64,000 nucleotides of DNA from Kitasatospora cinereorecta (GCF_024172095.1 NZ_JAMZDX010000001.1:896001-960000); one strand, 5' to 3'. Counted from the stretch's first letter, positions 46,371-57,903 are shown. Numbers and translations: made by a program. The notes: generated by a model from the letters alone, not told the origin.

Positions 46371-46815
46371 GCCTCCCCCAACAGATTCCGGTTGCTGGTG
46401 GTTACGGGACTGTGACGGTCCGTCGATTGTCCGCTGCGGAGTGCGCCCTGCGTTCGAGGCGCGCGCAGGACGGCGCACACCGATTCGAGTGGCGCGGGCG
46501 AGGATGCGCCTTGCACCGGCCCGCCGGATGCCGGATCGTCGTAGCCGCACGCTGCCTCCGCCGTCGACCGGGGCCCTCGCCCGGCACATGCCGGGGTCAA
46601 GCCGAGCTGACTATTAGTGAAGCGCGAGCGCGGCCAAGGTTGTTCACTCGTGGGGGTGGCGAAAGGTGGCGTTTCTCCGGTGGTGCTCCCCCGGATGGCG
46701 GACGGGCCGCTACGTTCAGCACTACGGAACGCAGCGGGCTGCTCACGCCGGTGATCGGTAGGGGTGGTTCGGACGAGCAGGGCCCCGGGTCGCGGGGCGG
46801 GATGGGGACGGTCCC
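46371..46815. other. Divergent promoter region between the prim-pol gene and nsdA
   Basis: These 445 bases hold no supported gene. Visible elements are a palindrome GACGGTCCGTC at 46414-46424 and an AGTGA...TCACT pair at 46616-46620 and 46644-46648, separated by 23 bases. The latter recalls BldD half-sites, though the spacing is wide. Promoters for both genes are expected here. Confidence 0.5.
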
Positions 46816-48270
46816 ATGGCAGACAAGCAACCGAACGAGAAGCTGGCCTCGTGGTTCGCCCGGAGCGGCTGGTCGAAGGGCGAGCTGGCCCGCCAGGTGA
46901 ACCGGCGGGCTCGGCAGATCGGCGCCCACCACGTCTCCACCGACACCTCCCGGGTCCGCCGCTGGCTGGACGGCGAGCAGCCGCGCGAGCCGATCCCGAA
47001 GATCATGTCCGAGCTGTTCTCCGAACGCTTCGGCTCGGTGGTCTCGGTCGAGGACCTGGGCCTGCGCACGGCGATCCCGGTCTCCACCGTCGGCGGCGGG
47101 GTCGACCTGCCGTGGAGCGCCCCGCAGACCGTGCAGCTGATCAGCGAGTACTCGCGCAGCGACCTGATGCTCAACCGCCGCGGTTTCCTCGGCACCTCGC
47201 TGGCGCTGACTGCCGGCGCGGCGCTGATCGAGCCGATGCAGCGGTGGCTCACCCCCGGCCCGAGCGGCGCGCCCACGCCCATCCTGGCCGCGGCCAACGG
47301 CGGCGAGCCGTACTCCGGACGGCTGTCCGAGCCGGAGCTGCAACTGCTGGAGCAGACCACCGAGATGTTCCGGCAGTGGGACGCCCAGAACGGTGGCGGG
47401 CTGCGCCGCAAGGCGGTTGTCGGCCAACTCCACGAGGTCACCGACCTGCTCCAGGAGACCTATCCGGAGGCCACCACCAAGCGACTCTTCCGGCTGACCG
47501 CCGAGCTGGCCCACCTGGCCGGCTGGATGTCGTACGACGTCGGCATGCACCCGAGCGCGCAGAAGTACTACGTCCTGGCGCTGCACGCGGCCAAGGAGGC
47601 CGGCGACCGGCCGTTCGGCGCGCTGATCCTGACCGACATGAGCCGGCAGATGATCCACCTCAACCGCGGCGAGGACGCACTGGAGCTGATCCACCTCGCC
47701 CAGTACGGCAGCCGCGACACCGCCGGTGCCCGCCAGCAGGCGCTGCTGTACGCGATGGAGGCGCGCGCGTACGCCACGATCGGCGAGGTCAACCGGTGCG
47801 CCCGGGCGGCCCGGCTGGCCGAGGACACCTTCAGCGACTGCCGGACCGGTGACGACACCCCGGACTGGCTGAAGTTCTTCTCCGAGGCCGAGCTCAACGC
47901 GGAGAACGCGCACTCGTACCGCGACCTGGCCTACCACTCCAGCCGCAGCCCGCTGTACGCGTCGATGGCGGCTCCGGTGATGGAGCGCGCGGTCGACCTG
48001 TTCCGCGAGGACGGCGACCACGTCCGCAGCTACGCCTTCAACCTGGTCGGCATGGCCAGCGTCCACCTGCTGCAGAACGAGCCGGAGGAGGCCGCCCGCT
48101 GGTGCGGGGAGGCGGTGGACATCGCCAAGCGGGTCCGCTCGGAGCGGCTGAACACCCGGGTGCGCAAGACCTCCGAGGCGGCCACCCGGCATTTCAAGGG
48201 CGTGGCCGAGGTCGACCGGCTGGCCGAGCGGGTGGTCCAGGACATCCCCGAGTACGCCTCGGCCGTGTAG
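46816..48270 (+). CDS. nsdA: NsdA-type negative regulator of differentiation
   Basis: A 484-residue cytoplasmic regulator. The N-terminal 90 residues contain a DNA-binding-like helical region (KGELARQVNRRARQIGAHHV, then DTSRVRRWLDGEQPREPIP). Residues from about 180 onward form TPR-like helical repeats (LTAELAHLAGWMSYDVGMHP, and YAMEARAYATIGEVNRCARA). Length, sequence and the position next to amtB match streptomycete NsdA, whose loss increases sporulation and antibiotic production. The ATG at 46816 is preceded by GGGACGGTCCC. Its molecular target is not known. Confidence 0.9.
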   Translation: MADKQPNEKLASWFARSGWSKGELARQVNRRARQIGAHHVSTDTSRVRRWLDGEQPREPIPKIMSELFSERFGSVVSVEDLGLRTAIPVSTVGGGVDLPWSAPQTVQLISEYSRSDLMLNRRGFLGTSLALTAGAALIEPMQRWLTPGPSGAPTPILAAANGGEPYSGRLSEPELQLLEQTTEMFRQWDAQNGGGLRRKAVVGQLHEVTDLLQETYPEATTKRLFRLTAELAHLAGWMSYDVGMHPSAQKYYVLALHAAKEAGDRPFGALILTDMSRQMIHLNRGEDALELIHLAQYGSRDTAGARQQALLYAMEARAYATIGEVNRCARAARLAEDTFSDCRTGDDTPDWLKFFSEAELNAENAHSYRDLAYHSSRSPLYASMAAPVMERAVDLFREDGDHVRSYAFNLVGMASVHLLQNEPEEAARWCGEAVDIAKRVRSERLNTRVRKTSEAATRHFKGVAEVDRLAERVVQDIPEYASAV

Positions 48271-48381
48271 CCCGGCCGAGGGGCCGTTTTCGGCCGGTGA
48301 TCGCACGCGCACTCTCGGTGGCGCGGGCCGTACCGTAGCGCAGGACATGCCATGACACGGCCGTGGTTCACGTGCTCGTAA

Positions 48382-50190
<1,809 letters not shown>

Positions 50191-50299
50191 GGCGGGCGGG
50201 CCTGCGCCTAGCATTCAGCACACCACTCCTGGCGGATCTGCTGCCCACCCGGCGGCAGGTCCGCCGCAGGCGTACCGGCACCACGGACGGGGAGACGAC

Positions 50300-52966
50300 G
50301 TGACGACCACCGAAGGCCACCACCCGCCCTCCGAGCCCGGCGACGACGCGGCCGACCACGCCGTCGGTCAGGCCGTCGATCGGGCGGTCGACCGTGCCGT
50401 TGATCAGGCTGCCGACCGTCCCGTCGATCGGGCCAACGGTCAGGCTGCCGATCGGGCCGTGGACCGCGCGGTCGATCAGGCTGCCGAGCGTCCTGTCGGG
50501 CCCGGCGTCGACTACGCCGCCGAGCGAACCCGGCTGCTGGCCGATCCGGCGACCGTCGGTGCGCCGCGCCGCGCCGCCCTGTCCGCGCTCACCGACCGGT
50601 GGCTGACCGGGCTGTACCGGGCGGCCGGCGCGCCGCCCGGCACGGCGCTGGTCGCGGTCGGCGGCTACGGGCGCGGCGAACTCTCCCCGCGCAGCGACCT
50701 GGACGTCCTGCTGCTGCACGAGGGCCCGCTCGACGCCGAGCTGCCCGAGCGGATCTGGTACCCGGTCTGGGACGGCGGCGCCGCCCTCGACCACGCGGTG
50801 CGCACCGTCGCCGAGGCCCGCGCGGTCGCCGCCGAGGACCTCAAGGCCCAGCTCGGCCTGCTCGACGCCCGCCACCTGGCCGGCGACCCGGCGCTCACCG
50901 CCGCCCTGCGCTCGGCCGTGCTGGCCGACTGGCGCGCCACCGCGCCCAAGCGGCTGCCCGAGCTGCACCGGCTGTGCCAGGCCCGCGCCGAACGCCACGG
51001 CGAGCTGTCCTTCCTGCTGGAGCCCGACCTCAAGGAGGCCCGCGGTGGCCTGCGCGATGTGGTCGCGCTCAACGCCATCGCCGCCACCTGGCTCGCCGAC
51101 GCCCCCCGCGACGGCCTGGACGCCGCCGCCGAGCGGCTGGCCGACGTCCGGGACGCGCTGCACCTGGTCACCGGCCGCGCCACCGAACGGCTCAGCCTCC
51201 AGGACCAGGACCAGGTCGCCGCCAGGCTCGGCGTGCTGGACGCCGACACCCTGCTGCGCCAGGTCTACGAATCCGCCCGCACCATCGCCTACGCCTCCGA
51301 CGTCACCTGGCGCTCGGTTGAACGGGTGCTCGCCGCCCAGGCCAACCGCGGTCGGCGGATCTCCCGGCTGGCGTTCCCGTTCAGCGGAGTGGGCCGCGGC
51401 ACCGGTGCGGTCGCCAAGGGGACGGTGGCCCGCCGCCCGCTCGCCGAGGGCGTGGTGGAACAGGACGGCGAGGCCGTCCTCGCCCAGGGCGCCAGACCCG
51501 CCGGCGACCCGGTGCTGCCGCTGCGCGCCGCCGCGGCCGCCGCCCAGGCCGGGCTCACCGTCTCGTACGCCACCGTGCGGCGCCTCGCCGCCGAGGCCCG
51601 CCCGCTGCCGGTGCCCTGGCCGGACGAGGCGCGCGAGCAGCTGGTCACCCTGCTCGGCGCCGGCGAGGCCTGTCTGCCGGTGTGGGAGGCGCTGGAGGCG
51701 GAGGGCCTGATCAGCCGCCTGCTGCCGGACTGGGAGCGGGTCCGGTGCCGCCCGCAGCGCAACGCGGTGCACCGCTGGACGGTCGACCGGCACCTGATCG
51801 AGACCGCGGTGAAGGCCGCCGCGATGACCCGTCGGGTGGCCCGGCCCGACCTGTTGCTGGTGGCCGCCCTGCTGCACGACATCGGCAAGGGCTGGCCCGG
51901 CGACCACTCCGAGGCGGGCGAGGTGATCGTGCGCGACGTGGCGACCCGGATGGGCTTCGACAAGACCGACACCGACACGCTGGCCCTGCTGGTCCGCCAC
52001 CACCTCACGCTGATCGACACCGCCACCCGGCGCGACCCCGACGACCCGGCCACCGTCGACCTGATCACCACGGTGGTCGGCACCCTGCCCCACCTGGAGC
52101 TGCTGCACGCCCTCACCGAGGCCGACGCCACCGCCACCGGACCGGCCGCCTGGAGCAGCTGGCGGGCCTCCCTGGTGGCCGGCCTGGTGGCCCGGGCGGC
52201 CGGCCGGCTGACCGGTGAGACGACCTTCCCGGCCGATGTCGAGCCCACCGCCGACGAGGAGCGGCTGGCCGTCGAGGCGGCGCGTACGCGCGCGCCGGCG
52301 CTCGCCCTGCGCGCCCACGCCGAGGGCCCGTACACCGGCCCGGACGGCGGTTTGAACGGTGGCCCGAACAGCGGTCCGGACGGGGGCTCGCCGGCCACCG
52401 AGCCGATGGGCGTGGAGCTCACGCTGGCCATCCCGGACCGGCCCGGCCTGCTCGGCACCGTCGCCGGCGTGCTGGCGCTGCACCGGCTGACCGTCCGCAA
52501 GGCCGGGCTGCGCGAGCTGGACCCGGTCGGCGCCGGCCCGGTGCTGCTGCTCTCCTGGACGGTCGCCGCCGAGTACGGCGAACTGCCGGAGGCCGCCCGG
52601 CTGCGGGCCGACCTGCGGCGCGCCCTGGACGGGTCGCTGGACGTCGCCCGCAAACTCGCCGAGCGCGACGCCGCGGCCCCGCGGCGGCGCGGGATCGCCA
52701 CCCCGCCGCCGGTGGTCACGGTGGCACCCGGCGCCGCCTCGGTCAGCGCGACCGTGCTGGAGGTGCGCGCCCACGACGCCCCGGGGCTGCTGCACCGGAT
52801 CGGGCGGGCGCTGGACGGCGCGGGGGTGCGGGTGCGGACCGCGCACGTGTCGACCCTCGGCGCGGACGCCGTGGACGCCTTCTACGTGACCGACGCCGAG
52901 GGCCGCCCGCTGGCCGCCGACCAGGCCGCGGCCGTGGCGCGGGCGGTCCAGGAGGCACTCGGCTGA
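50300..52966 (+). CDS. glnD: PII (nucleotidyl)transferase GlnD
   Basis: An 888-residue GlnD. The nucleotidyltransferase motif GGYGRGELSPRSDLDVLLL is near residue 120, the HD domain has LLHDIGKGWPGDHSEAG, and two ACT domains follow, at about 705-780 and 820-885. In streptomycetes GlnD adenylylates GlnK rather than uridylylating it. The first 70 residues are an unusual repetitive stretch of VDRA, VDQA and ADRP units whose DNA is also repetitive, and which is probably disordered. The GTG at 50300 follows GGGGAGACGAC. It is 109 bases after glnK. Confidence 0.96.
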   Translation: MTTTEGHHPPSEPGDDAADHAVGQAVDRAVDRAVDQAADRPVDRANGQAADRAVDRAVDQAAERPVGPGVDYAAERTRLLADPATVGAPRRAALSALTDRWLTGLYRAAGAPPGTALVAVGGYGRGELSPRSDLDVLLLHEGPLDAELPERIWYPVWDGGAALDHAVRTVAEARAVAAEDLKAQLGLLDARHLAGDPALTAALRSAVLADWRATAPKRLPELHRLCQARAERHGELSFLLEPDLKEARGGLRDVVALNAIAATWLADAPRDGLDAAAERLADVRDALHLVTGRATERLSLQDQDQVAARLGVLDADTLLRQVYESARTIAYASDVTWRSVERVLAAQANRGRRISRLAFPFSGVGRGTGAVAKGTVARRPLAEGVVEQDGEAVLAQGARPAGDPVLPLRAAAAAAQAGLTVSYATVRRLAAEARPLPVPWPDEAREQLVTLLGAGEACLPVWEALEAEGLISRLLPDWERVRCRPQRNAVHRWTVDRHLIETAVKAAAMTRRVARPDLLLVAALLHDIGKGWPGDHSEAGEVIVRDVATRMGFDKTDTDTLALLVRHHLTLIDTATRRDPDDPATVDLITTVVGTLPHLELLHALTEADATATGPAAWSSWRASLVAGLVARAAGRLTGETTFPADVEPTADEERLAVEAARTRAPALALRAHAEGPYTGPDGGLNGGPNSGPDGGSPATEPMGVELTLAIPDRPGLLGTVAGVLALHRLTVRKAGLRELDPVGAGPVLLLSWTVAAEYGELPEAARLRADLRRALDGSLDVARKLAERDAAAPRRRGIATPPPVVTVAPGAASVSATVLEVRAHDAPGLLHRIGRALDGAGVRVRTAHVSTLGADAVDAFYVTDAEGRPLAADQAAAVARAVQEALG

Positions 52967-53111
52967 CCGGGGGAACGCCCCTGGTCGACCGGGGAGTCGA
53001 CCGGGGGAGGGGCGGCAGTCGACCGCGGTGCAGACCGTTCGGTGGAGGGCCGGATACCCTTGGGGACGACGACAGTACCCGTACCGATGCCGCAAGGGAC
53101 CCGCGACCGAC

Positions 53112-54677
53112 GTGTTCGACACTCTCTCCGACCGCCTCGCAGCGACGTTCAAGAACCTCCGGGGCAAGGGCCGCCTCAGTGAGGCGGACATCGATGCCAC
53201 CACGCGCGAGATCCGGATCGCGCTGCTGGAGGCGGACGTCGCGCTCCCGGTGGTCCGGGCCTTCATCAAGCAGATCAAGGACCGCGCGCTCGGGTCCGAG
53301 GTCTCCGGCGCGCTGAACCCGGCGCAGCAGATCATCAAGATCGTCAACGAGGAGCTCATCGCCATCCTCGGTGGCGAGACCCGCCGCCTGCAGTACGCCA
53401 AGACCGGCCCGACCGTGATCATGCTGGCGGGTCTCCAGGGCGCCGGTAAGACCACCCTGGCGGGCAAGCTTGGCCACTGGCTGAAGCAGCAGAAGCACAC
53501 CCCGCTGCTGGTCGCCTGCGACCTCCAGCGCCCCAACGCGGTCAACCAGCTCCAGGTGGTCGCCGAGCGCGCGGGCGTCGCCTTCTACGGTCCGCAGCCG
53601 GGCAACGGCGTCGGCGACCCGGTGCAGGTCGCCCGCGACTCGATCGAGTACGCCAAGCAGAAGCAGTACGACGTCGTGGTCGTCGACACCGCCGGCCGCC
53701 TCGGCATCGACGCCGAGCTGATGCAGCAGGCCGCGGACATCCGCGCCGCCGTCAGCCCGGACGAGGTCCTGTTCGTGGTCGACGCCATGGTGGGCCAGGA
53801 CGCGGTCACCACCGCGCAGGCCTTCCTCGAGGGCGTCGACTTCACCGGTGTGGTGCTCTCCAAGCTCGACGGCGACGCCCGCGGTGGCGCCGCCCTCTCG
53901 GTCGCCCACGTGACCGGCCGTCAGATCATGTTCGCCTCCAACGGCGAGAAGGTCGACGACTTCGACGCCTTCCACCCCGACCGGATGGCCTCGCGCATCC
54001 TCGGCATGGGTGACGTGCTCTCCCTGATCGAGAAGGCCGAGCAGACCTTCTCGCAGGCCGAGGCCGAGAAGATGGCCGCCAAGCTGCAGGGCGGCGGCAA
54101 GGACTTCACGCTCGACGACTTCCTGTCGCAGCTGGAGCAGGTCCGCAAGATGGGCTCGATCTCCAAGCTGCTCGGCATGCTGCCCGGCATGGGCCAGATC
54201 CGCGAGCAGATCAACAGCATCGACGACAAGGACGTCGACCGGGTCGGCGCGATCATCAAGTCGATGACCCCCGCCGAGCGGACCGACCCGAAGATCATCA
54301 ACGGCTCCCGCCGAGCCCGCATCGCCAAGGGTTCGGGCGTCGGCGTCGGCGAGGTCAACAACCTGGTCGAGCGCTTCTTCGAGGCGCGGAAGATGATGTC
54401 CGCGATGGCCTCCGGCAAGGGCATCCCCGGCATGCCGGGCATCCCCGGAATGGGCGGCGGCGCGAAGAAGTCCGGCAAGAAGGCGCCGGTCGCCAAGGGC
54501 AAGCGCAAGAGCGGCAACCCGCTGAAGCGCGCGCAGGAGGAGGCCGCGGCCGCCCAGCGCAAGGCGCTCGGCCCGGCCGGCCAGCAGCCCACCGCCGACG
54601 GCGGCGCGTTCGGCCTCGGCGCCGGCAAGGGCCCGTCCGACTTCCAGCTCCCGCCGGAGTTCAAGGACCTGCTGTAG
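53112..54677 (+). CDS. ffh: Signal recognition particle protein Ffh (SRP54)
   Basis: A 521-residue SRP GTPase. The N domain begins MFDTLSDRLAATFKNLRGKG. The G domain has GLQGAGKT at 107-114, DTAGRLGID and SKLDGDARGG. The M domain starts near 330, includes SKLLGMLPGMG and the RNA-binding SRRARIAKGSGVGVGEVN, and is followed by a Lys/Gly-rich C-terminal extension. The GTG at 53112 is the family start. It pairs with FtsY (44295). Confidence 0.98.
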   Translation: MFDTLSDRLAATFKNLRGKGRLSEADIDATTREIRIALLEADVALPVVRAFIKQIKDRALGSEVSGALNPAQQIIKIVNEELIAILGGETRRLQYAKTGPTVIMLAGLQGAGKTTLAGKLGHWLKQQKHTPLLVACDLQRPNAVNQLQVVAERAGVAFYGPQPGNGVGDPVQVARDSIEYAKQKQYDVVVVDTAGRLGIDAELMQQAADIRAAVSPDEVLFVVDAMVGQDAVTTAQAFLEGVDFTGVVLSKLDGDARGGAALSVAHVTGRQIMFASNGEKVDDFDAFHPDRMASRILGMGDVLSLIEKAEQTFSQAEAEKMAAKLQGGGKDFTLDDFLSQLEQVRKMGSISKLLGMLPGMGQIREQINSIDDKDVDRVGAIIKSMTPAERTDPKIINGSRRARIAKGSGVGVGEVNNLVERFFEARKMMSAMASGKGIPGMPGIPGMGGGAKKSGKKAPVAKGKRKSGNPLKRAQEEAAAAQRKALGPAGQQPTADGGAFGLGAGKGPSDFQLPPEFKDLL

Positions 54678-54716
54678 CCGACCTGTAGCCGACCGGGTAG
54701 GTGCTTTGATGGCCGT

Positions 54717-55244
54717 ATGCGAGTGACGATCCGGCCGCCCCGCCCCGAGGACCTGCAGCCGTACGCGGAAGCTGTGCGGCGCTCCGCCGAGCACATCGGC
54801 CGGTGGAACCCGGTCGAGCCCGAGGGCCTGGTGGAGCTGCTGGAACGCCAGGGCGCGGGGCTGCGCACCTACCTGATCGAGGACGTCGAGACCGGCGGCC
54901 TGGTCGGCAAGTGCAACGTGGCCAACATCGTGATGGGCCGGTTCTGCAACGCCGCGCTCGGCTACGACTCGTACCTGCCGTACGCCGGCACCGGCCGGAT
55001 GACCGAGGGCATGCGGCTGGTGGTCGACCGGTGCTTCGCGCCGGAGCACCGCGGCGGGCTGGGACTGCACCGGCTGGAGATCAACGTCCAGCCGGACAAC
55101 GACCGGTCCATCGCGCTGGCCAAGCGGCTCGGCTTCCGGCACGAGGGCTTCACCCCGCGGATGCTCTTCCTCGGCGGCGCCTGGCGCGACCACGAGCGCT
55201 TCGCGCTGACCGCGGAGGAGTGGCCGGGGCCGGCCGAGGCGTAG
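54717..55244 (+). CDS. GNAT-family N-acetyltransferase (RimJ/RimL-like)
   Basis: A 175-residue GNAT fold acetyltransferase. It has VTIRPPRPEDL at the start, YLPYAGTGRMTEGMRLVVDR for the acetyl-CoA loop, and RLEINVQPDNDRSIALAKRLGFRHEG typical of RimJ/RimL proteins that acetylate ribosomal-protein N-termini. The ATG at 54717 is 39 bases after ffh. The true substrate is unknown. Confidence 0.9.
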   Translation: MRVTIRPPRPEDLQPYAEAVRRSAEHIGRWNPVEPEGLVELLERQGAGLRTYLIEDVETGGLVGKCNVANIVMGRFCNAALGYDSYLPYAGTGRMTEGMRLVVDRCFAPEHRGGLGLHRLEINVQPDNDRSIALAKRLGFRHEGFTPRMLFLGGAWRDHERFALTAEEWPGPAEA

Positions 55245-55372
55245 CCCGGCAGCGGTCCGGCGCCGGCGGCCCCGGTGCTGCTGGCTCTGTGCCCTGGCCG
55301 GCCGTCGTCGGCCGGTCGGTCCGGCTACGTTGGTCGGTCGGCCGCTCCGGCGACGCTTGTCGGTCGCTCCCG

Positions 55373-56215
55373 TCAGCGGTCGGCGACCACGTAGCGGAAG
55401 ACGTTGGTCATCCGCACCGAGCCGTCGGCGCGGACGAAGGGGTGCAGCGACTCCTCCAGCTCCTTCGCCACCAGCGCCTGCCCGGAGTCCTCCACCGCCC
55501 GCTCGTACAGCCCGGTGGAGAGCATCCCGCGGACCGCCTCGTCCAGGTCCGCGTAGGCGAACGGGCAGGTGACCCGTCCACTGCCGGCGGGCCGCAGCCC
55601 GGCTCCGGCCAGCAGTCCCTCCAACGCACCGGGCGCGCTCAACCCGAACGGTCCGTGCTCCGGGGCGCGTGGCGACCTGCGGCGCGCCACCTCCAGCACC
55701 GCCGCGCTCTCGCACCGCTCCGGCGGTCCCCAGCTCGCCAGCACCACCTGCCCGCCGGGCAGCGTCCGCGCCGCCGCGTCGGCGACCAGCTCGGACGGCC
55801 GGACGGCGTACGGCAGCTGCTCGAAAACCGTCACCAGCGAGTGCGCCGCCCGGGGGAGGCCGTACGCCGAACGGGCGGTCACCTCACCGGGACCGGCCGG
55901 GGAGTGGGCCGAAGCGGCGGGGGCGACCTGGAGACCGCGGCCCTCGGCGAGCTCCCGCAGCTCCGGTGCCTCCTCCACGCCCGCCACCAGCGCGCCGCGC
56001 TCCGCCGCGAGCAGCAGCGCCAGCCCCGAACGGCAGCCGAGACCGAGCAGGCTGGTCGCCGCCCCGACCTCGAGCCGCTGGTAGACGGCCTGGTAGAGCG
56101 GTACGAGCATCCGCTCCTGGATCTCCGCCCAGTCCCGCGCCCGACCGTGCGCCCCTGCCGTCGCGTACGCCCGCGGGCGTTCGACGGTGGTCGCGGTCAC
56201 CTGCGCTGAAGCCAT
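55373..56215 (-). CDS. SAM-dependent methyltransferase-like protein
   Basis: A 280-residue protein with a class I methyltransferase layout. Motif I resembles [19 protein letters not shown], followed by VAGVEEAPELRELAEGRGL as motif II, then FEQLPYAVRPSELVADAA and LPGGQVVLASWGP. The ATG at 56215 begins MASAQVTATTVERP. It is divergent from proS. The motif I glycines are partly replaced (LGLGCRSG), so activity is probable but not certain. Substrate unknown. Confidence 0.82.
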   Translation of the reverse strand: MASAQVTATTVERPRAYATAGAHGRARDWAEIQERMLVPLYQAVYQRLEVGAATSLLGLGCRSGLALLLAAERGALVAGVEEAPELRELAEGRGLQVAPAASAHSPAGPGEVTARSAYGLPRAAHSLVTVFEQLPYAVRPSELVADAAARTLPGGQVVLASWGPPERCESAAVLEVARRRSPRAPEHGPFGLSAPGALEGLLAGAGLRPAGSGRVTCPFAYADLDEAVRGMLSTGLYERAVEDSGQALVAKELEESLHPFVRADGSVRMTNVFRYVVADR

Positions 56216-56435
56216 ACCGGCCTCCCATTGGTCCTCGAGTCCCGATGCCTCTGCCTCCCCCGGCCGACCCCCGCCCCGGTACCAGCGAACAGCGGGTCGG
56301 GCCCGGCGTCCAGACGGACGGCGCGGGTTGTTGCGGTAGTTGCGGCTTATTTGTCGCCCGCCCGGCGCAGACCCCTACTTGCGTGGGGCGCGGGCGATTC
56401 ACAGTCGGCGCCCGGATCCCCGTACCATCTGCCCC

Positions 56436-57848
56436 ATGGCTAAGGCACCCGTTCTCACCCCTCAGGCGGACGACTTCCCGCGCTGGTACCAGGACCTCAT
56501 CAACAAGGCCGAGCTGGCCGACAACGGTCCGGTGCGCGGCACCATGGTCATCCGACCGTACGGCTACAGCCTGTGGGAGCGGATGCAGCAGGAGATGGAC
56601 GCCCGGATCAAGAAGGCGGGCGCCCAGAACGCCTACTTCCCGATGTTCATCCCGCAGTCGTACCTGACCAAGGAGGCCGAGCACGTCGAGGGCTTCGCCC
56701 CCGAACTCGCGGTGGTCACCCACGGCGGCGGCAAGGAGCTGGACGAGCCGGTCGTGGTCCGGCCCACCTCCGAGACGATCATCAACGAGTACTTCTCCAA
56801 GTGGGTGCAGAGCCACCGCGACCTGCCCCTGCTGATCAACCAGTGGGCCAACGTGGTCCGCTGGGAGCTGCGCCCGCGCGTCTTCCTGCGCACCACCGAG
56901 TTCCTCTGGCAGGAGGGGCACACCGCCCACGCCAGCTACGAGGACGCCCGCGACTACGCCTCGCGGATCCACACCGACGTCTACGGCGACTTCATGGTCA
57001 ACGTGCTCGGCATCGACGTGGTGCTCGGCCGCAAGACCGCCAAGGAGCGCTTCGCCGGCGCGATCAACACCCTCACCCTCGAGGGCATGATGGGCGACGG
57101 CAAGGCGCTGCAGATGGGCACCAGCCACGAGCTGGGCCAGAACTTCGCCAAGGCGTTCAACACCACGTACCAGCTGCAGGGCGCCGAGCGCGAGTACGTC
57201 TGGCAGACCTCCTGGGGCGTCTCCACCCGCATGGTCGGCGGCCTGATCATGTCGCACGGCGACGACAACGGCCTGCGCGTCCCGCCGCGGCTGGCCGCCG
57301 TCCAGGCCGTCGTCCTCGCCATCAAGGGCGACGACGCGGTGCTGGCGAAGGTCCGCGAGGTCGGCGCCGCCCTGGAGGCCGCCGGCGTCCGGGTCGTCGT
57401 GGACGACCGCACCGACACCCCCTTCGGCCGTCGCGCCGTCGACTGGGAGCTCAAGGGCGTGCCGCTGCGCATCGAGATCGGCCCCCGCGACGTCGAGGCC
57501 GGCACCGCGATGCTGGCCCGCCGCATCCCCGGCGGCAAGGAGCCGGTGGCGGTGGACGCCCTGGCCGCGCTCGTCCCCGGCATCCTCGAGGAGGACCAGG
57601 CGCTGCTGCTGCGCCAGTCCCGCGAGCGCCGCGAGGCCCGCACGGTGGACGTCACCACCCTCGACGAGGCGGTCGAGGCCGCCGCGACCGGCTGGGGCCG
57701 GATCTCCTGGGCCGAGCTCGGCCCGGAGGGCGAGGCCAAGCTGGCCGAGCAGGGCGTCTCGGTGCGCTGCATCGTCGCCGCCGACGGCTCGGTGCCGGCC
57801 ACCGACGACCAGGAAGGCAATGTCGCGATCGTCGCGCGCGCCTACTGA
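56436..57848 (+). CDS. proS: Prolyl-tRNA synthetase, archaeal/eukaryal type
   Basis: A 470-residue class II synthetase of the short, archaeal/eukaryal-like ProRS type without the bacterial editing insertion. Motifs are DFPRWYQDLINKAELAD, VRGTMVIRPYGYSLWE, the class II motif 2 VVRWELRPRVFLRTTEFLWQ, and motif 3 GGLIMSHGDDNGLR. The C-terminal tyrosine (VARAY) is typical of this type. The ATG at 56436 (MAKAPVLTPQ) is the family start. I see no T-box in the 220 bases upstream. Confidence 0.96.
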   Translation: MAKAPVLTPQADDFPRWYQDLINKAELADNGPVRGTMVIRPYGYSLWERMQQEMDARIKKAGAQNAYFPMFIPQSYLTKEAEHVEGFAPELAVVTHGGGKELDEPVVVRPTSETIINEYFSKWVQSHRDLPLLINQWANVVRWELRPRVFLRTTEFLWQEGHTAHASYEDARDYASRIHTDVYGDFMVNVLGIDVVLGRKTAKERFAGAINTLTLEGMMGDGKALQMGTSHELGQNFAKAFNTTYQLQGAEREYVWQTSWGVSTRMVGGLIMSHGDDNGLRVPPRLAAVQAVVLAIKGDDAVLAKVREVGAALEAAGVRVVVDDRTDTPFGRRAVDWELKGVPLRIEIGPRDVEAGTAMLARRIPGGKEPVAVDALAALVPGILEEDQALLLRQSRERREARTVDVTTLDEAVEAAATGWGRISWAELGPEGEAKLAEQGVSVRCIVAADGSVPATDDQEGNVAIVARAY

Positions 57849-57861
57849 CCGTCGCATCGGC

Positions 57862-57903
57862 CGGTTGCCCTGGTTGTCCTGGTTGGTTGTCCTGGTTGGT
57901 TGT
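57862..57903. repeat. 13-bp tandem repeat after proS
   Basis: CCTGGTTGGTTGT occurs twice in tandem at 57878-57903, preceded by a partial copy (CCTGGTTGT). It is a short direct repeat of unknown role. Confidence 0.7.

Noticed and set aside
56216..56435. T-box riboswitch before proS
   Set aside because: No T-box bulge sequence and no specifier loop structure are found. Regulation is unknown.
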